Shown one piece after another: positions 28,072-37,575 of a stretch of DNA of 64,000 nucleotides. The notes beneath the pieces were generated by a model, which saw only the letters and a program-made list of their open reading frames with translations, had not been told where the DNA came from and did not search any database. This DNA is from Roseimaritima ulvae (GTDB lineage: Bacteria > Planctomycetota > Planctomycetia > Pirellulales > Pirellulaceae): the NCBI RefSeq assembly GCF_008065135.1, contig NZ_CP042914.1:5189404-5253403 (forward strand), read 5' to 3'. The number at the start of each line of letters is the position of its first letter. Positions within the stretch are counted from its first letter, which is position 1. Both the position numbers and the translations under genes were made by a program.

Positions 28072-29496
28072 CTAACGGACCAACCGCATCCATAGATAAA
28101 CGGCAAACCCCAGCGGCAGCACTGCCAGGACTTGCACCAAGCCGTTGGGGTCGGTTTCCCAGCGAAACTGAAATGCGTGCGCCGCGATCATCAAGGTGGC
28201 GGCGACGAATACCAGTGGCAGCCAGGGCCACAATGGCACCGGACGCTTTCCGGGCTGGCCGCGGAATGCCGGCAAGAACAAACAACCGATCGTCGCCGCG
28301 CTACTGACCGAAAGTAAAAACGCCAGGTAGTTCAGCAGGTCCAGGAAATTGCTGTTCAACACCAATACGATGGCAATCGCCGCTTGTACCACGATCCCCA
28401 CGCGCGGCGTTGCACCAGAGGTGTCCAGCCAGCGGGGCAGCAGCCCATCGCGAGCCATTTGCGCATACACGTGCGGCCCGGTCTGAACCATCGCCAACAC
28501 ACTGGTCGCAAGCGAAACCAAGATCACCACGCGCAACGCTTCAACCAACCAGTTCGGGTCGATGAAGCCGGTTGCGATCAGGGCGACTTCGGGCTGCAGG
28601 GCAATCGCTTCGGCCGGAGCGGCGTACACAAACACCGCGTTGAGAGCGACGTATAGAACCGCCACGCCGACGGTTCCCCAGACCATGGCTTTGGGTACGC
28701 TGGCCTGGCAGTTGCGTGCCGCACCGGCGATGTACACGGCCGCGTTGTAGCCGGCGTAGCTGAACGAAATCCACATCAGGCTGCTGGTTAGCGCTCCCCA
28801 TGTCCACGCATCCACGCCGGTGGTCGTCGCCGACGCCACGGTGGCGGCTGCCGCGTCTTCGGCGGTCGCTGGACTAAAAACCAAATACCCCAAGCCGTAG
28901 CAGGCGAACACGACCAACACGGCCAGCTTGCCGATCACCAGGATGTTCTGAACGCCGGCGGCCGGTCGCAGACCGATCAAGTTCACGCCGGTAAAGATCA
29001 CGATCAAGACGATCGCGGCGGTCGTTTCATATTCGGCCAGTCCGCCCGGCATGTGTTTGGCAAACGCGACGGCTGACAGCCCGATCGCGCCACTAAAACC
29101 GGCGACCAGCGAAATCCAACCCGCCATAAATCCGGCCGCCGGATGGACGCCCCGCGACAGAAATAAATACTCCCCGCCCGACTCGGTAACCTGCCGTGCC
29201 AATCCGCCGTAACAGGTGGCGCCCAACACGGCGATCGCACCCGCCGCCGCCCAGGCCAACACGACGGTGGTGGGTGAATGCAAACTGTCCAGAGTAAACC
29301 CACTGGTCGTGAACACCCCTACGCCAATCATATTGGCGACCACCAAACAGGCCAGCGACAGCGTCGACAAAGGTCGCGTGAAAGCCCCAGCTTCGCCATC
29401 GGCCTCGGGTTTAGACGACGAGTCCTGTTCAGAGGACGAATCCTGCCCGGCTGGCGGACGATACGGCGACGGCTCTGACGGGGGCGGGGTGCTCAA
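28072..29496 (-). CDS. APC superfamily amino-acid permease
   Basis: 474 residues. After a 40-residue hydrophilic Ser/Asp-rich N-terminus there are about 12 membrane segments. MIGVGVFTTSGF near residue 55 is the APC first-helix unwinding motif, and GGEYLFLSRGVHPAAGFMAGW is the helix 3 signature. It imports or exchanges amino acids or amines; substrate unknown. Its start overlaps the stop of the PIG-L gene by 4 bases (29493-29496), so the two are coupled. Confidence 0.88.
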   Translation of the reverse strand: MSTPPPSEPSPYRPPAGQDSSSEQDSSSKPEADGEAGAFTRPLSTLSLACLVVANMIGVGVFTTSGFTLDSLHSPTTVVLAWAAAGAIAVLGATCYGGLARQVTESGGEYLFLSRGVHPAAGFMAGWISLVAGFSGAIGLSAVAFAKHMPGGLAEYETTAAIVLIVIFTGVNLIGLRPAAGVQNILVIGKLAVLVVFACYGLGYLVFSPATAEDAAAATVASATTTGVDAWTWGALTSSLMWISFSYAGYNAAVYIAGAARNCQASVPKAMVWGTVGVAVLYVALNAVFVYAAPAEAIALQPEVALIATGFIDPNWLVEALRVVILVSLATSVLAMVQTGPHVYAQMARDGLLPRWLDTSGATPRVGIVVQAAIAIVLVLNSNFLDLLNYLAFLLSVSSAATIGCLFLPAFRGQPGKRPVPLWPWLPLVFVAATLMIAAHAFQFRWETDPNGLVQVLAVLPLGFAVYLWMRLVR

Positions 29497-30251
29497 CGGA
29501 ATATAACCGTCTTCAGCAGGTCGTCCACGGCGATGGGCCGTGGCGCCACGAACACTTCGCCGGCGTGCACGCCGGCCGCTTGCCCGGCCATCGTGGCCGC
29601 CGCCCGCACGCGTTCTTCGATATACGGCTTGTGCCCGAACTGCGACTCATAACACAGGATGGCCTCGATCTTTTGCTCCATGGTATCGCTGACGTCGACC
29701 GTGATATGCGACGCGTGCCCGGGCAGCACATCGGGTTCGTCGGCAAAGCGAAAGTACAGGTGGCGGCGGATCGCATGGACGGGCAGGTCCTCGAAGTACT
29801 CGTCCCACTTGGTCAAGCGACTGTAGAAGATCGCGGCGTCGGTGATCTGCATGGCTTGCCAATGATCGGGAGAGGCCATGGGAGTTTTTTCGCCAAAGCC
29901 CAACACCAACCGCGGTCGAAATCGTCGGAACTCGCGAGCCAGGGCGACCCGCGATTCAAAGCCGTCGAACAAACGCCGATTAGGTAGACACAGATTAATG
30001 CGTTTGTGGATCCCCAGCGCATCGGCGGCGTCCCCCGCTTCCCGCAGTCGCTGGTCGGGGCCACTGGAATTGGGGGTGGGTTCGCCGTCGGTCAGATCGA
30101 CGATGCCCACGCGGTAACCCTGTGCCGCTAATTTTGCCAACGTCCCGCCGCAAGCGATTTCGACATCGTCGGGATGAGCCCCCACGGCGATCACATCCAA
30201 CGCTTCGTCTTCGTACTCGTAGTCTTCAGCCAACGGGTTGGTCCTGGTCAA
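29493..30251 (-). CDS. PIG-L family LmbE-like deacetylase
   Basis: About 252 residues from TTG at 30251, with TTG at 30236 as an alternative. No ATG is available, so the start is uncertain. The zinc motif AHPDDVE is near residue 27-33, and HASHITVDVS and a C-terminal GVHAGEVFVA match the BshB1/MshB-type GlcNAc deacetylase group. In other bacteria BshB removes acetate from GlcNAc-malate in bacillithiol synthesis. That is a candidate role, but no BshA or BshC is nearby. It overlaps the end of rdgB by 26 bp. Confidence 0.83.
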   Translation of the reverse strand: MTRTNPLAEDYEYEDEALDVIAVGAHPDDVEIACGGTLAKLAAQGYRVGIVDLTDGEPTPNSSGPDQRLREAGDAADALGIHKRINLCLPNRRLFDGFESRVALAREFRRFRPRLVLGFGEKTPMASPDHWQAMQITDAAIFYSRLTKWDEYFEDLPVHAIRRHLYFRFADEPDVLPGHASHITVDVSDTMEQKIEAILCYESQFGHKPYIEERVRAAATMAGQAAGVHAGEVFVAPRPIAVDDLLKTVIFR

Positions 30252-30843
30252 TAAATGCGAGGAAGGCGGGAAGGAATTGGCGCAGCGCTCGCGCCCGGTG
30301 GCTGATTGCCTGCTTGACCACGGAGCCTAATTCACCGAACGTCTGGTGCATTTCGGGGACGATGAATAGTGGGTCGTAACCAAACCCGTTGGTCCCCGAC
30401 GGTTCGCGCCCGATCACTCCGTGACACTCGCCCTTGGTTTGCAGCCGCAGCTTCCCTTGCGGATCCGACAAACAAATCTGGCAGGTGTAATGGGCGCCGC
30501 GACGCTCGGTCGGCACGTCGGCCAATTTTTCCAACAGCAGGTCGTTGTTGGATTGGTCGGTGGCGGCAGCGCCGGAAAATCTAGCGGAATAGACCCCCGG
30601 TGCGCCCTTTAAGGCGTCGACCGACAGCCCGCTGTCTTCGGCCAACACCCAACGATTCAGATGCTTCGCCTGTTCGACGGCTTTCAAGGTGGCGTTTTCG
30701 AGAAACGTGGTACCGGTTTCTTCGACTTCCAACGCATCGTCCAACTCCGCCAACGATACCAGCCGCACCAAGTCGGGAGGCATCAGTTCGCGGAGTTCGA
30801 TCAGCTTGTTGGGATTGTGCGTTCCGAGGACTAATTCAAACAT
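30226..30843 (-). CDS. rdgB: XTP/dITP diphosphatase
   Basis: 205 residues from ATG at 30843. The HAM1 family motifs are the THNPNK start, EDSGLSVDAL near residue 68-78, and GTNGFGYDPLF near 150. It hydrolyses ITP, dITP and XTP to keep deaminated purines out of nucleic acids. It starts 34 bp after the HtrA-like gene upstream and overlaps the next gene, so the four minus-strand genes (protease, rdgB, deacetylase, permease) probably form one operon. Confidence 0.93.
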   Translation of the reverse strand: MFELVLGTHNPNKLIELRELMPPDLVRLVSLAELDDALEVEETGTTFLENATLKAVEQAKHLNRWVLAEDSGLSVDALKGAPGVYSARFSGAAATDQSNNDLLLEKLADVPTERRGAHYTCQICLSDPQGKLRLQTKGECHGVIGREPSGTNGFGYDPLFIVPEMHQTFGELGSVVKQAISHRARALRQFLPAFLAFIDQDQPVG

Positions 30844-30877
30844 GCCGCGGATTGTAACGCGTGCCTGCCCGGTTGTG

Positions 30878-32743
30878 CTACAGTTGTCGCAAATCCGCGA
30901 TGGTTTGCCACACATCGTCGATCGGCAAAGCGTACGAAGTCGTTCGCAGGGCGCGAGCAATATTGACGCCGATGATGCGTCCGTGACTATCGACCAAGGG
31001 GCTGCCGCAATCCTCCGGCGGCAGGGGTGTATCGTGCGGCAATACATGGGGGATTTCAAACCGACGGTCGCTGAAAGGCCCACCACCCCAATTGTCGAAA
31101 CTCGGACGTCGCTGGTCGGTGGTCTGGAACTTCCCCAATTTGGCTTCCACACTTTGTGTCTCGCCATCCCGCAGCAACTGCAGCGGCAACACATCGCCGA
31201 TCCTTCGCTTGGCGATCACCGATACCAGTTCATCGGCCGAACTGACTTCTTGACCGTCGATTTGCTGCAGGATGTCGTCCACCAACAGGCCGGCCTTCGC
31301 CGCGCCAGAGTCTTTCACCAAGCTGGTGATCCGCACGCCCTGCTCATGAGTGGCCACCGAAATACCCAGCATCGGGCGATCCCTCATCAACGGCGGTTGT
31401 CGCATTGCAAAGGACCGCGGCGTTGCGCTAACGAAGCCTACCAGGCAATGTCCGCCGGAGGCCAAGCACAGCACTGGGGCGCCGGCAAAGGGTTGCGGCA
31501 AGGCCACGGCATCGGTTTCGCTTTCCGCGTCCGCACGCATGGCGGCATCGGGGAAGTGTTCGATCGAAAAAATCGCCAAGTCGCGACGGCTATCCGCGCC
31601 CACCCAAGCGGCCGCAAAGTTCTCTTGGTGACCGTCCACCCGCACCGACCATTCCAACTCTTGCGGATCGCGTCCCAACAAGCTGGCTTTGGTGGCGACA
31701 AAGGACTGATGTTTGGAGACGTTAGCGTCGGCCAGTAGCGTACCGGCCGCCAACACACGCTCGCCTAACAGGACTTCCACCGTGCTTTGCTCGGCCGCCT
31801 GCCGGGCTTCGGACAATCCATTCAGGTACTCATCGGCTTGGCGGCCCGGCGGCAGTGGCTGACGCCCACGACGCCGCGTCGTTTGACCGATCGCGGGCTT
31901 GCGAGACGCATAATGTTGCTCGGACAAGCTGCCGGGGAAGGGCACATCCATTGCCTCGGGATTGCGGCCAAAGCCGGGCTCCCAATCGGGCCGACTGGGC
32001 CGCAGCGTGCCATCGGCGGCGCGTTTCAGTGCGCGTCCGGAACACAGGGCCGTCCAGTGTTCATAGAACGACGTCAAGGGAATGTGCAGGTTGTATTTAA
32101 TTTCGTCTTGGCAGCGGCTGGAAATGCCCACCAGGTTGCCGTCCAAGTCGAAGATCGGTCCGCCGGAATCGCCGCCCATGATCGGGCAGTCGGAAATAAA
32201 CGCATCGGGCATCTTCCGCAGCAACCGTCCCACTCGCACCGCCGGTTGCTGGCCATGCCGGAACGACACCGGATAACCGACCTTCAGCAGCCACGTATTC
32301 TCCGCGGGCATGTCGACCCGAGAAATGTCCACCGCCGGCCAGGGCCCGGGTTCGTCGATTTTGGCAACCGCGATGTCCAAGTCGTCACACAGCCCCAACA
32401 CCTTGGCGTGAGTGCGTCGACCGTCGGGGAAAGTCACCCGCAACCGTCGTCCTGGACGCTTGCCCACGTGCGCCACCGACAACAGCAGTCCGTCTTCGCT
32501 GACCACCACCGCACTGCCACCGCCAAAGCCCACGGTGGCCGAGCGAACCTTTTCAAACGCCTGCTGGATCTGGGCTTCGAAGGCGGGCAGGGTATCGGCC
32601 GACATCGAAGCGCTGAGCGGTTCGGCGACCGCCGTCGCCGCCGGCTCGTCCGCCCTCGACAAGCTCGCGGAACACACCACGACCAGAGTTGCCAGAGCCC
32701 AGAGAGCAGCCCAACGCCGAGGAGACCGCTGGCTCAACAGCAT
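30878..32743 (-). CDS. HtrA-like serine protease with split second protease domain
   Basis: 621 residues from ATG at 32743. The longer open frame reads through a repeat and is rejected. Signal peptide 1-31. The first trypsin-like domain (about 55-235) has His92 (SVAHV), Asp121/123 (CDDLDIAV) and Ser193 in GGDSGGP, so it can be active. A second degenerate trypsin-like half (318-445, RRDLAIFSIE) is followed by a PDZ domain (456-537), then a C-terminal strand set (546-621) in which GDSGGP is replaced by DCGSPLVDSHG. The PDZ thus seems inserted within the second domain. Role: envelope protein quality control. Confidence 0.85.
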   Translation of the reverse strand: MLLSQRSPRRWAALWALATLVVVCSASLSRADEPAATAVAEPLSASMSADTLPAFEAQIQQAFEKVRSATVGFGGGSAVVVSEDGLLLSVAHVGKRPGRRLRVTFPDGRRTHAKVLGLCDDLDIAVAKIDEPGPWPAVDISRVDMPAENTWLLKVGYPVSFRHGQQPAVRVGRLLRKMPDAFISDCPIMGGDSGGPIFDLDGNLVGISSRCQDEIKYNLHIPLTSFYEHWTALCSGRALKRAADGTLRPSRPDWEPGFGRNPEAMDVPFPGSLSEQHYASRKPAIGQTTRRRGRQPLPPGRQADEYLNGLSEARQAAEQSTVEVLLGERVLAAGTLLADANVSKHQSFVATKASLLGRDPQELEWSVRVDGHQENFAAAWVGADSRRDLAIFSIEHFPDAAMRADAESETDAVALPQPFAGAPVLCLASGGHCLVGFVSATPRSFAMRQPPLMRDRPMLGISVATHEQGVRITSLVKDSGAAKAGLLVDDILQQIDGQEVSSADELVSVIAKRRIGDVLPLQLLRDGETQSVEAKLGKFQTTDQRRPSFDNWGGGPFSDRRFEIPHVLPHDTPLPPEDCGSPLVDSHGRIIGVNIARALRTTSYALPIDDVWQTIADLRQL

Positions 32744-33126
32744 AGCATCGCTAACCGGACTCACTTCACCCTCCCCCTGGGAGGGTCGAGCCTTAGCGAG
32801 GGGAGGGCGCAATGCAACTGAGTTAGTCGTCTCCCCAAGGGCCATCTCACGCAAACTTCGCCGATTGCTCATTCGTGCTCTCTGTGCTGAACGAATCGTG
32901 ACGGCATCCTGCAAGCAGAGGTCGACGGCGTCCTGCCAGGGTTCATCTTACCCGAAACGCAGCGAATTGACTGCAATCGTTTTCGACGGCCCGATCAATC
33001 ATGGCTCTCCGTCGGACAAAGGCAAGCCAAACGCTCCGCCGCCGCGGTAAGCGGCCGGAAAACATCGGAGGTCGTTCGGCTCTGGCAGACCCTACGGCTC
33101 AGCGAATCTCTGTCGGCTCAGGTAAC
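32744..33126. other. Intergenic region with MITE-like half element
   Basis: 32758-32810 is the left half of the MITE-like element (ACTTCACCCTCCCCCTGGG and GAGCCTTAGCGAGGGGAG). The rest, about 300 bp upstream of the redoxin gene's end, shows no gene, RNA or clear promoter that I can recognise. Confidence 0.5.
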
Positions 33127-35145
33127 TTAACGGCTACGCCGGGCAGCCGCCGACTCCAATTCCCGGGCGTCCAACATCCCGTCATCGTCGCGATCGGTCC
33201 GCCAAAATTCGTAGATCCGAAAGGCCGTGGGGACTTCGCTGCGCGAGACCAACGCGTCTTGGTTGTGGTCAAACCGGCGCAGAAAATCGCGGGCAAACGC
33301 TTGGGCTTCGGCGGTGGCCTGGGCTTTCGCTTCGGCCTTGGCCCTGACCGCCGCTTGACGTTCCGCTCGCGCAGCGGCGTCCGAGGGCCGGGCGGCGGGC
33401 TGTCGCGGTTTAGCAACCTGCAAGAACACCACCGACATTTCTTCCCAGGTTTGGTCGCCCCAGGTGACGTACTCGCTGGGGTCGGGATTGTTGGGATTGG
33501 CCGCGGAGTTGTCGAAAGTGCTGCGGAATCGCAACCGCTCGACATCGTTCAAGGGCAGTGGCGTGGACAGTTCATAATTGTGCTGCCAATTGAAGTCGTA
33601 CCGCGGCACGTCCAACAAAGCCATTTCCCGATCGTCGTACAACGCGGACAGCTGAAACGATTTACCTCGCACGTGCATGTGCGGGGTGATGGCAAGTAGC
33701 TCACCGTCTTTGGGGAACCAATCCACGAAGCCTTCGATGCCATAGTCCTCGGCGTGCGGCGGGATTTCAAAGTCCTGTTCGATGCCTGCGGTCGCGTAGA
33801 CCTCGTGACTGACCGATTCCTCGGGCACGTACTTGACGCCGAAGCTGGTCAGGTCCGACTGGCTTTGACCGTTGGTGGTGTAATGCATCTGCAGCACAAA
33901 ATGGGAACCTGCGCGAACCCGCCGCGCATATCCCTCGGGCAACACCATCGGGTCTTGGCCGGGAACATAGCCCGACAAAAATCCGATCTCCCGCATGTTG
34001 CCGCCATCCGGGGGCCGCACAAATACGATGCAGTGATGCACTACGCTGGGGTTGCCTGGAATGACTTCCGCGGCCGAAACCCAGCGGTCGGTTTCATACC
34101 CCGGATCGACGACAAAGTACTGATATTCGACCGTGCCTTCGGCCGGCACCTGATACGCTCGATCGCTCATCGCGAACACTTCATCGGGCTCAGTGGGCAG
34201 CCGCCAGCCGGAGACTTTGGGCGGTGGTTCGGGCAGCTGGCCGGCTTCTCCGTAAGGCGTGCCGGCCTCCACCCAGTCGTGCAGAATCTGCCGGTCGGCG
34301 TCGCTCATCTGGCGAGCGTTTTTGAAGGCTTGCTGGTCTCCGGCGGCATGCCAGGGCGGCATCCGGCCGTTGTCGATGACTTCCAGCATCATGTCCGCCC
34401 AGCCCACGACTTCGTCGTAGTCGGTTAACGCAAAAGGACCGATTTCGCCCTCGCGATGACACTCCACACAGTTGCGATTCAGCACCCGGCTGACCTGGTC
34501 GGTAAACGTCACCGAACTGTTGGCATCGGGGATCCGCCGCGGAGCGATCCGGCAGCCCACCGCGGTGGTTTGCGGCACGTCGACCGGCTGGCCATCCAAT
34601 AACTGTTCGATGGCCGCGGTCAGATCATGTGTGGTGGGAGCATTGCGAGCGATGCCCGGTTGGTATTGATCGTCGATGCGGCCCTGGTAGCGGATCACGG
34701 CGGAGCGGTCCAGCACGAACACTTCGGGTGTCCGCGTTGCTCCGAAGCTCTGCGTGACGCGTTGGTCGTAATCCTTGGCGACCGGAAAACGGATTCCGTG
34801 TTGCTGGCGATACTGCCGGATTTCGGCTATCGAATCCTGCTGGTTGGGTACGATGCCCACAAACGAAACCCGCCGGGGAAACCGATCGGCCAGCCGCTGT
34901 AGACGCGGACCGTACAGCCGAGCCAGGGGACATTCGGTCCCTAAAAAACACACCACATGCAATTCCACCGCCGGATCGGCCGACAGCCGCACCGCTTCGC
35001 CCTCGCTGCCCGGCAACTCAAAATCCAGCTTGCCCAGCGGTTCGGCAGCCAAGGCCGGCGACTGGCAGAGCACGCTTAGCCAAGCCAACGCGGTCAGGCA
35101 GGCGGCGACCGTTTGATAACAGGAACGTCGCGGAAGGTGGCACAT
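33127..35145 (-). CDS. Secreted redoxin-cytochrome c-PHM-like-EF-hand protein
   Basis: 672 residues, signal peptide about 1-34. A thioredoxin-fold redoxin domain (36-185) has a single Cys72 in FLGTECPLA. A mono-haem segment CVECH follows (Cys226, Cys229, His230), with distal MPPWH near 262-266. The copper type II monooxygenase-like part (about 330-580) has His370-His371, MHY at 420-422 and PHMH at 488-491 as copper ligands. After a charged coiled helix come two EF-hand loops, 626-637 and 651-662. It probably catalyses copper-dependent oxidation in the periplasm with electrons via haem. The substrate is unknown. Confidence 0.88.
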   Translation of the reverse strand: MCHLPRRSCYQTVAACLTALAWLSVLCQSPALAAEPLGKLDFELPGSEGEAVRLSADPAVELHVVCFLGTECPLARLYGPRLQRLADRFPRRVSFVGIVPNQQDSIAEIRQYRQQHGIRFPVAKDYDQRVTQSFGATRTPEVFVLDRSAVIRYQGRIDDQYQPGIARNAPTTHDLTAAIEQLLDGQPVDVPQTTAVGCRIAPRRIPDANSSVTFTDQVSRVLNRNCVECHREGEIGPFALTDYDEVVGWADMMLEVIDNGRMPPWHAAGDQQAFKNARQMSDADRQILHDWVEAGTPYGEAGQLPEPPPKVSGWRLPTEPDEVFAMSDRAYQVPAEGTVEYQYFVVDPGYETDRWVSAAEVIPGNPSVVHHCIVFVRPPDGGNMREIGFLSGYVPGQDPMVLPEGYARRVRAGSHFVLQMHYTTNGQSQSDLTSFGVKYVPEESVSHEVYATAGIEQDFEIPPHAEDYGIEGFVDWFPKDGELLAITPHMHVRGKSFQLSALYDDREMALLDVPRYDFNWQHNYELSTPLPLNDVERLRFRSTFDNSAANPNNPDPSEYVTWGDQTWEEMSVVFLQVAKPRQPAARPSDAAARAERQAAVRAKAEAKAQATAEAQAFARDFLRRFDHNQDALVSRSEVPTAFRIYEFWRTDRDDDGMLDARELESAAARRSR

Positions 35146-35455
35146 AAAAATCCATCTGCGTGCGTAGCGGGTTTAGCGGGTTTAGCAAGCGGCGGCTGCA
35201 GCGACGTGGGGCGCAACCGTCAAATCTCAAATCTCAAATCTCGCGTTTTGCCGGTTGGCGATGTGCAGCCCGTGGGGGCTGGGTTCCAGCCCCGGGCGGC
35301 TGGTTCGCAACAAGTTGTATTTTGTCAGATTCGTTGGCCGGCGGCTAGTTCTACAGCCGCCGGCCCCGTCATCGTGGCTACGAAGAAAACGCTTTGTTGC
35401 TATAATCCGCGCCGCTTTCGCCGTCCTCTGTCCCTTTTGGCCCACTGATATCTCC
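35146..35455. other. Intergenic region with strong hairpin
   Basis: GGCCGGCGGCT (35336-35346) pairs perfectly with AGCCGCCGGCC (35354-35364). GGGGCTGG/CCAGCCCC near 35275-35293 is a second stem. A triplicated TCAAATC near 35220-35240 precedes them. No gene is seen. The block separates divergent genes (redoxin, cdsA), so promoters for both should lie here, but no box is convincing. Confidence 0.5.
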
Positions 35456-36523
35456 GTGCCCTTCGATCTACTTTCCCACATCGTGTTACCTTCCGAGGCG
35501 GCTCATAACGCCGCCATGACCGAGTGGGTGACCAAGCGGACGTTTGTGCTGCTGGCCGTGGTCCTGGTAGCGCTCAGCATCGCCTCGCTAGTGGGGTTAC
35601 TGTTGACTCGCCGCGAGAACGTGGCCATTGAATCGGCCGTCGTTCGCCGCTTTACCGGGCGACTGCGGATTTGGTGGATGATGTGCGCGATCCTGGTATG
35701 CGGGTTTTTGCTGCACCGCATCGGCACGATCGTGCTGTTTGGCTTGGTATCGTTCTGGGCCCTGCGTGAGTTTATCACGATGACGCCTACCCGCCGCGGC
35801 GATCACCGCGCGTTGTTCTGGGTGTTTTTTATCTTCACGCCCCTGCAGTACGTGTTGTTGATTCTAAATCACATGTCGCCTTCCTGGATCACGGGCGGTC
35901 GCACGATCGATTTCTACGGTCTGTACAGCATCATGATCCCGGTTTACGGCAGCCTATTCATCCCGGCCCGGATCGCTCTCGGGGGCGACTTCAAACGCTT
36001 TCTCGAACGCAGCGCCAAGATCCAGTCGGGACTGCTGATCTGTGTCTACTCGCTGTCCTTCGCGCCGGCGCTATTGGATCTGTCGCTGCAACACGCCGAT
36101 GGCCGACCGTGGAACGGCAGCAACGTGACGCTGCTGTTTTTCTTCTTGCTGATCGCACAACTTTCCGGAGTGCTGCAGCGGGCTTGGACGCGTTTGATCG
36201 GCAACCATCCGGTGGCTCGCGACATCAATGCGGGGCGAACCTGGGAAGGCGTGGTGGGGTCGGTGTTGAGCACCGGGATGATCGGCGCCGCGTTGTTTTG
36301 GGCTACGCCGTTTGCCGTTTGGGAAGCCGGCGTGATGGGCATGGTGGTGGCCTGCATGTCCTTTGCCGGAACGATGACGATGAGCGCCATCAAACGCGAC
36401 CGCGGCGTGAACGATACGGGCACGCTGGTCCAAGGCCACGCCGGCCTGCTCGATCAAATCGATGATATCTGTTTCGCCGCGCCGGTGTTTTATCACCTCA
36501 CGCGGTTTTTCTTCTCGGGATAA
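35456..36523 (+). CDS. cdsA: CdsA-like phosphatidate cytidylyltransferase, variant motif
   Basis: 355 residues from GTG at 35456; ATG at 35516 is an alternative that removes 20 residues. About nine membrane segments. The C-terminal signature reads SAIKRDRGVNDTG..GHAGLLDQID, where typical CdsA has KRxxGxKDxG and GHGGxxDRxD. The Lys before Asp, the second Gly and the Arg are changed (Asn, Ala, Gln), while the acidic residues remain. It should make CDP-diacylglycerol from CTP and phosphatidate, but a different lipid substrate is possible. It lies 23 bp before tatD. Confidence 0.78.
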   Translation: MPFDLLSHIVLPSEAAHNAAMTEWVTKRTFVLLAVVLVALSIASLVGLLLTRRENVAIESAVVRRFTGRLRIWWMMCAILVCGFLLHRIGTIVLFGLVSFWALREFITMTPTRRGDHRALFWVFFIFTPLQYVLLILNHMSPSWITGGRTIDFYGLYSIMIPVYGSLFIPARIALGGDFKRFLERSAKIQSGLLICVYSLSFAPALLDLSLQHADGRPWNGSNVTLLFFFLLIAQLSGVLQRAWTRLIGNHPVARDINAGRTWEGVVGSVLSTGMIGAALFWATPFAVWEAGVMGMVVACMSFAGTMTMSAIKRDRGVNDTGTLVQGHAGLLDQIDDICFAAPVFYHLTRFFFSG

Positions 36524-36546
36524 CCTCCTCCGCTTGGGATACCCCT

Positions 36547-37329
36547 GTGCCGATGCTGTTCGATACCCACGCTCACCTGGACGACACCCAATTCGACGCG
36601 AATCGCCCCGACGTGATTCAACGCGCACGCGAAGCCGGATTGGTCGGCATCCTGGCGGTCGGCACGACGGCGATTTCCAGCGAGCGGTGCTGCCAACTGG
36701 CCGGCGAATACCCCGACTATCTGTACGCCGCCGTGGGCATCCAACCCAACTATGTGGCTCAAGCCGAAGACGACGACTGGGAAAAAATCGAACAGCTGAT
36801 CAATACCCCGGGCGTCCGCGCGGTCGGCGAAACGGGGCTGGACGATTACTGGAAAGACAGCCCCATGGAGTTGCAGATCGACTACTTCTTGCGGCATATC
36901 GATCTGGCCCATCGCAGCGGTTTGCCGTTTATCGTGCACATGCGTGAAAGCTGCCAACAGATCATTGATACGCTTCGCCCCCTGGCCGCTCAGCGCCCCC
37001 TTTGCGGCGTCATGCATTCCTTTACCGGCGACTGGCAACAGACCAAACAACTGCTGGATTTCGGCCTCCACATCAGCTTCGCCGGCATGGTGACCTTCAA
37101 GAAATCGCAGGACCTCCGCGACGTCGCTCGCCAAGTCCCGGCCGATCGTTTGTTGGTGGAAACCGACGCCCCCTATCTGAGCCCTGAACCGCTGCGAGGC
37201 AAACGCCCCAACGAACCGGCCCGCGTGGCCCACACGCTGAAGTGCTTGGCCGACGTCCGCGGCGTTTCGGCCGAGGAACTAGGCGAAGTCACCACGGCCA
37301 ACGCCAAGCGAATGCTGTCGCTGGGCTAG
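36547..37329 (+). CDS. tatD: TatD family metal-dependent DNase/hydrolase
   Basis: 260 residues, TIM-barrel amidohydrolase fold. Metal ligands are visible in FDTHAHLDD, VGETGLD, IVHMRES, MHSFTGD and ETDAPYLSPEP. TatD acts as a 3'-5' exonuclease or deoxyribonuclease in repair. GTG at 36547 and ATG at 36553 both fit the start. It closely follows cdsA and may be cotranscribed with it. Confidence 0.92.
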   Translation: MPMLFDTHAHLDDTQFDANRPDVIQRAREAGLVGILAVGTTAISSERCCQLAGEYPDYLYAAVGIQPNYVAQAEDDDWEKIEQLINTPGVRAVGETGLDDYWKDSPMELQIDYFLRHIDLAHRSGLPFIVHMRESCQQIIDTLRPLAAQRPLCGVMHSFTGDWQQTKQLLDFGLHISFAGMVTFKKSQDLRDVARQVPADRLLVETDAPYLSPEPLRGKRPNEPARVAHTLKCLADVRGVSAEELGEVTTANAKRMLSLG

Positions 37330-37417
37330 CTTGCCTTTTCTGCCGGCGAGCCAAAAGATTGCGATACCCTCAGCGAATACTTCCTGGTTACACTGCCCCC
37401 CCGTAGAGTCGTCTCCC

Positions 37418-37519
37418 GTAGCGGAAGTCGCCAGACTTTGGACCGCTACGTCCAATTCAAAACCCGAAATCCAAAGTCCAAAGTCCAAAAATTCTCCAAA
37501 CTCTGGCGAGTTCGGCTAC
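37418..37519. repeat. Inverted pair of CGCCAG-loop hairpins
   Basis: A direct copy at 37418-37442 (arms CGGAAGT/ACTTTGG) and an inverted copy at 37495-37519 (arms TCCAAACT/AGTTCGG). Each has its own hairpin and the two can pair with each other. Between them lies a CCAAAGTC direct repeat. They occupy the gap before the membrane-anchored protein gene and supply no stop codon here. Confidence 0.7.
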
Positions 37520-37575
37520 TTGGTTCGGCTACGGGGATTAAATTTTCGCAGAATCGCACAGCAAGGCTTGGTTCT

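Noticed and set aside
30878-32914. Longer N-terminus for the HtrA-like protein
   Set aside because: It would include the MITE-like half element and displace the signal peptide from the start.
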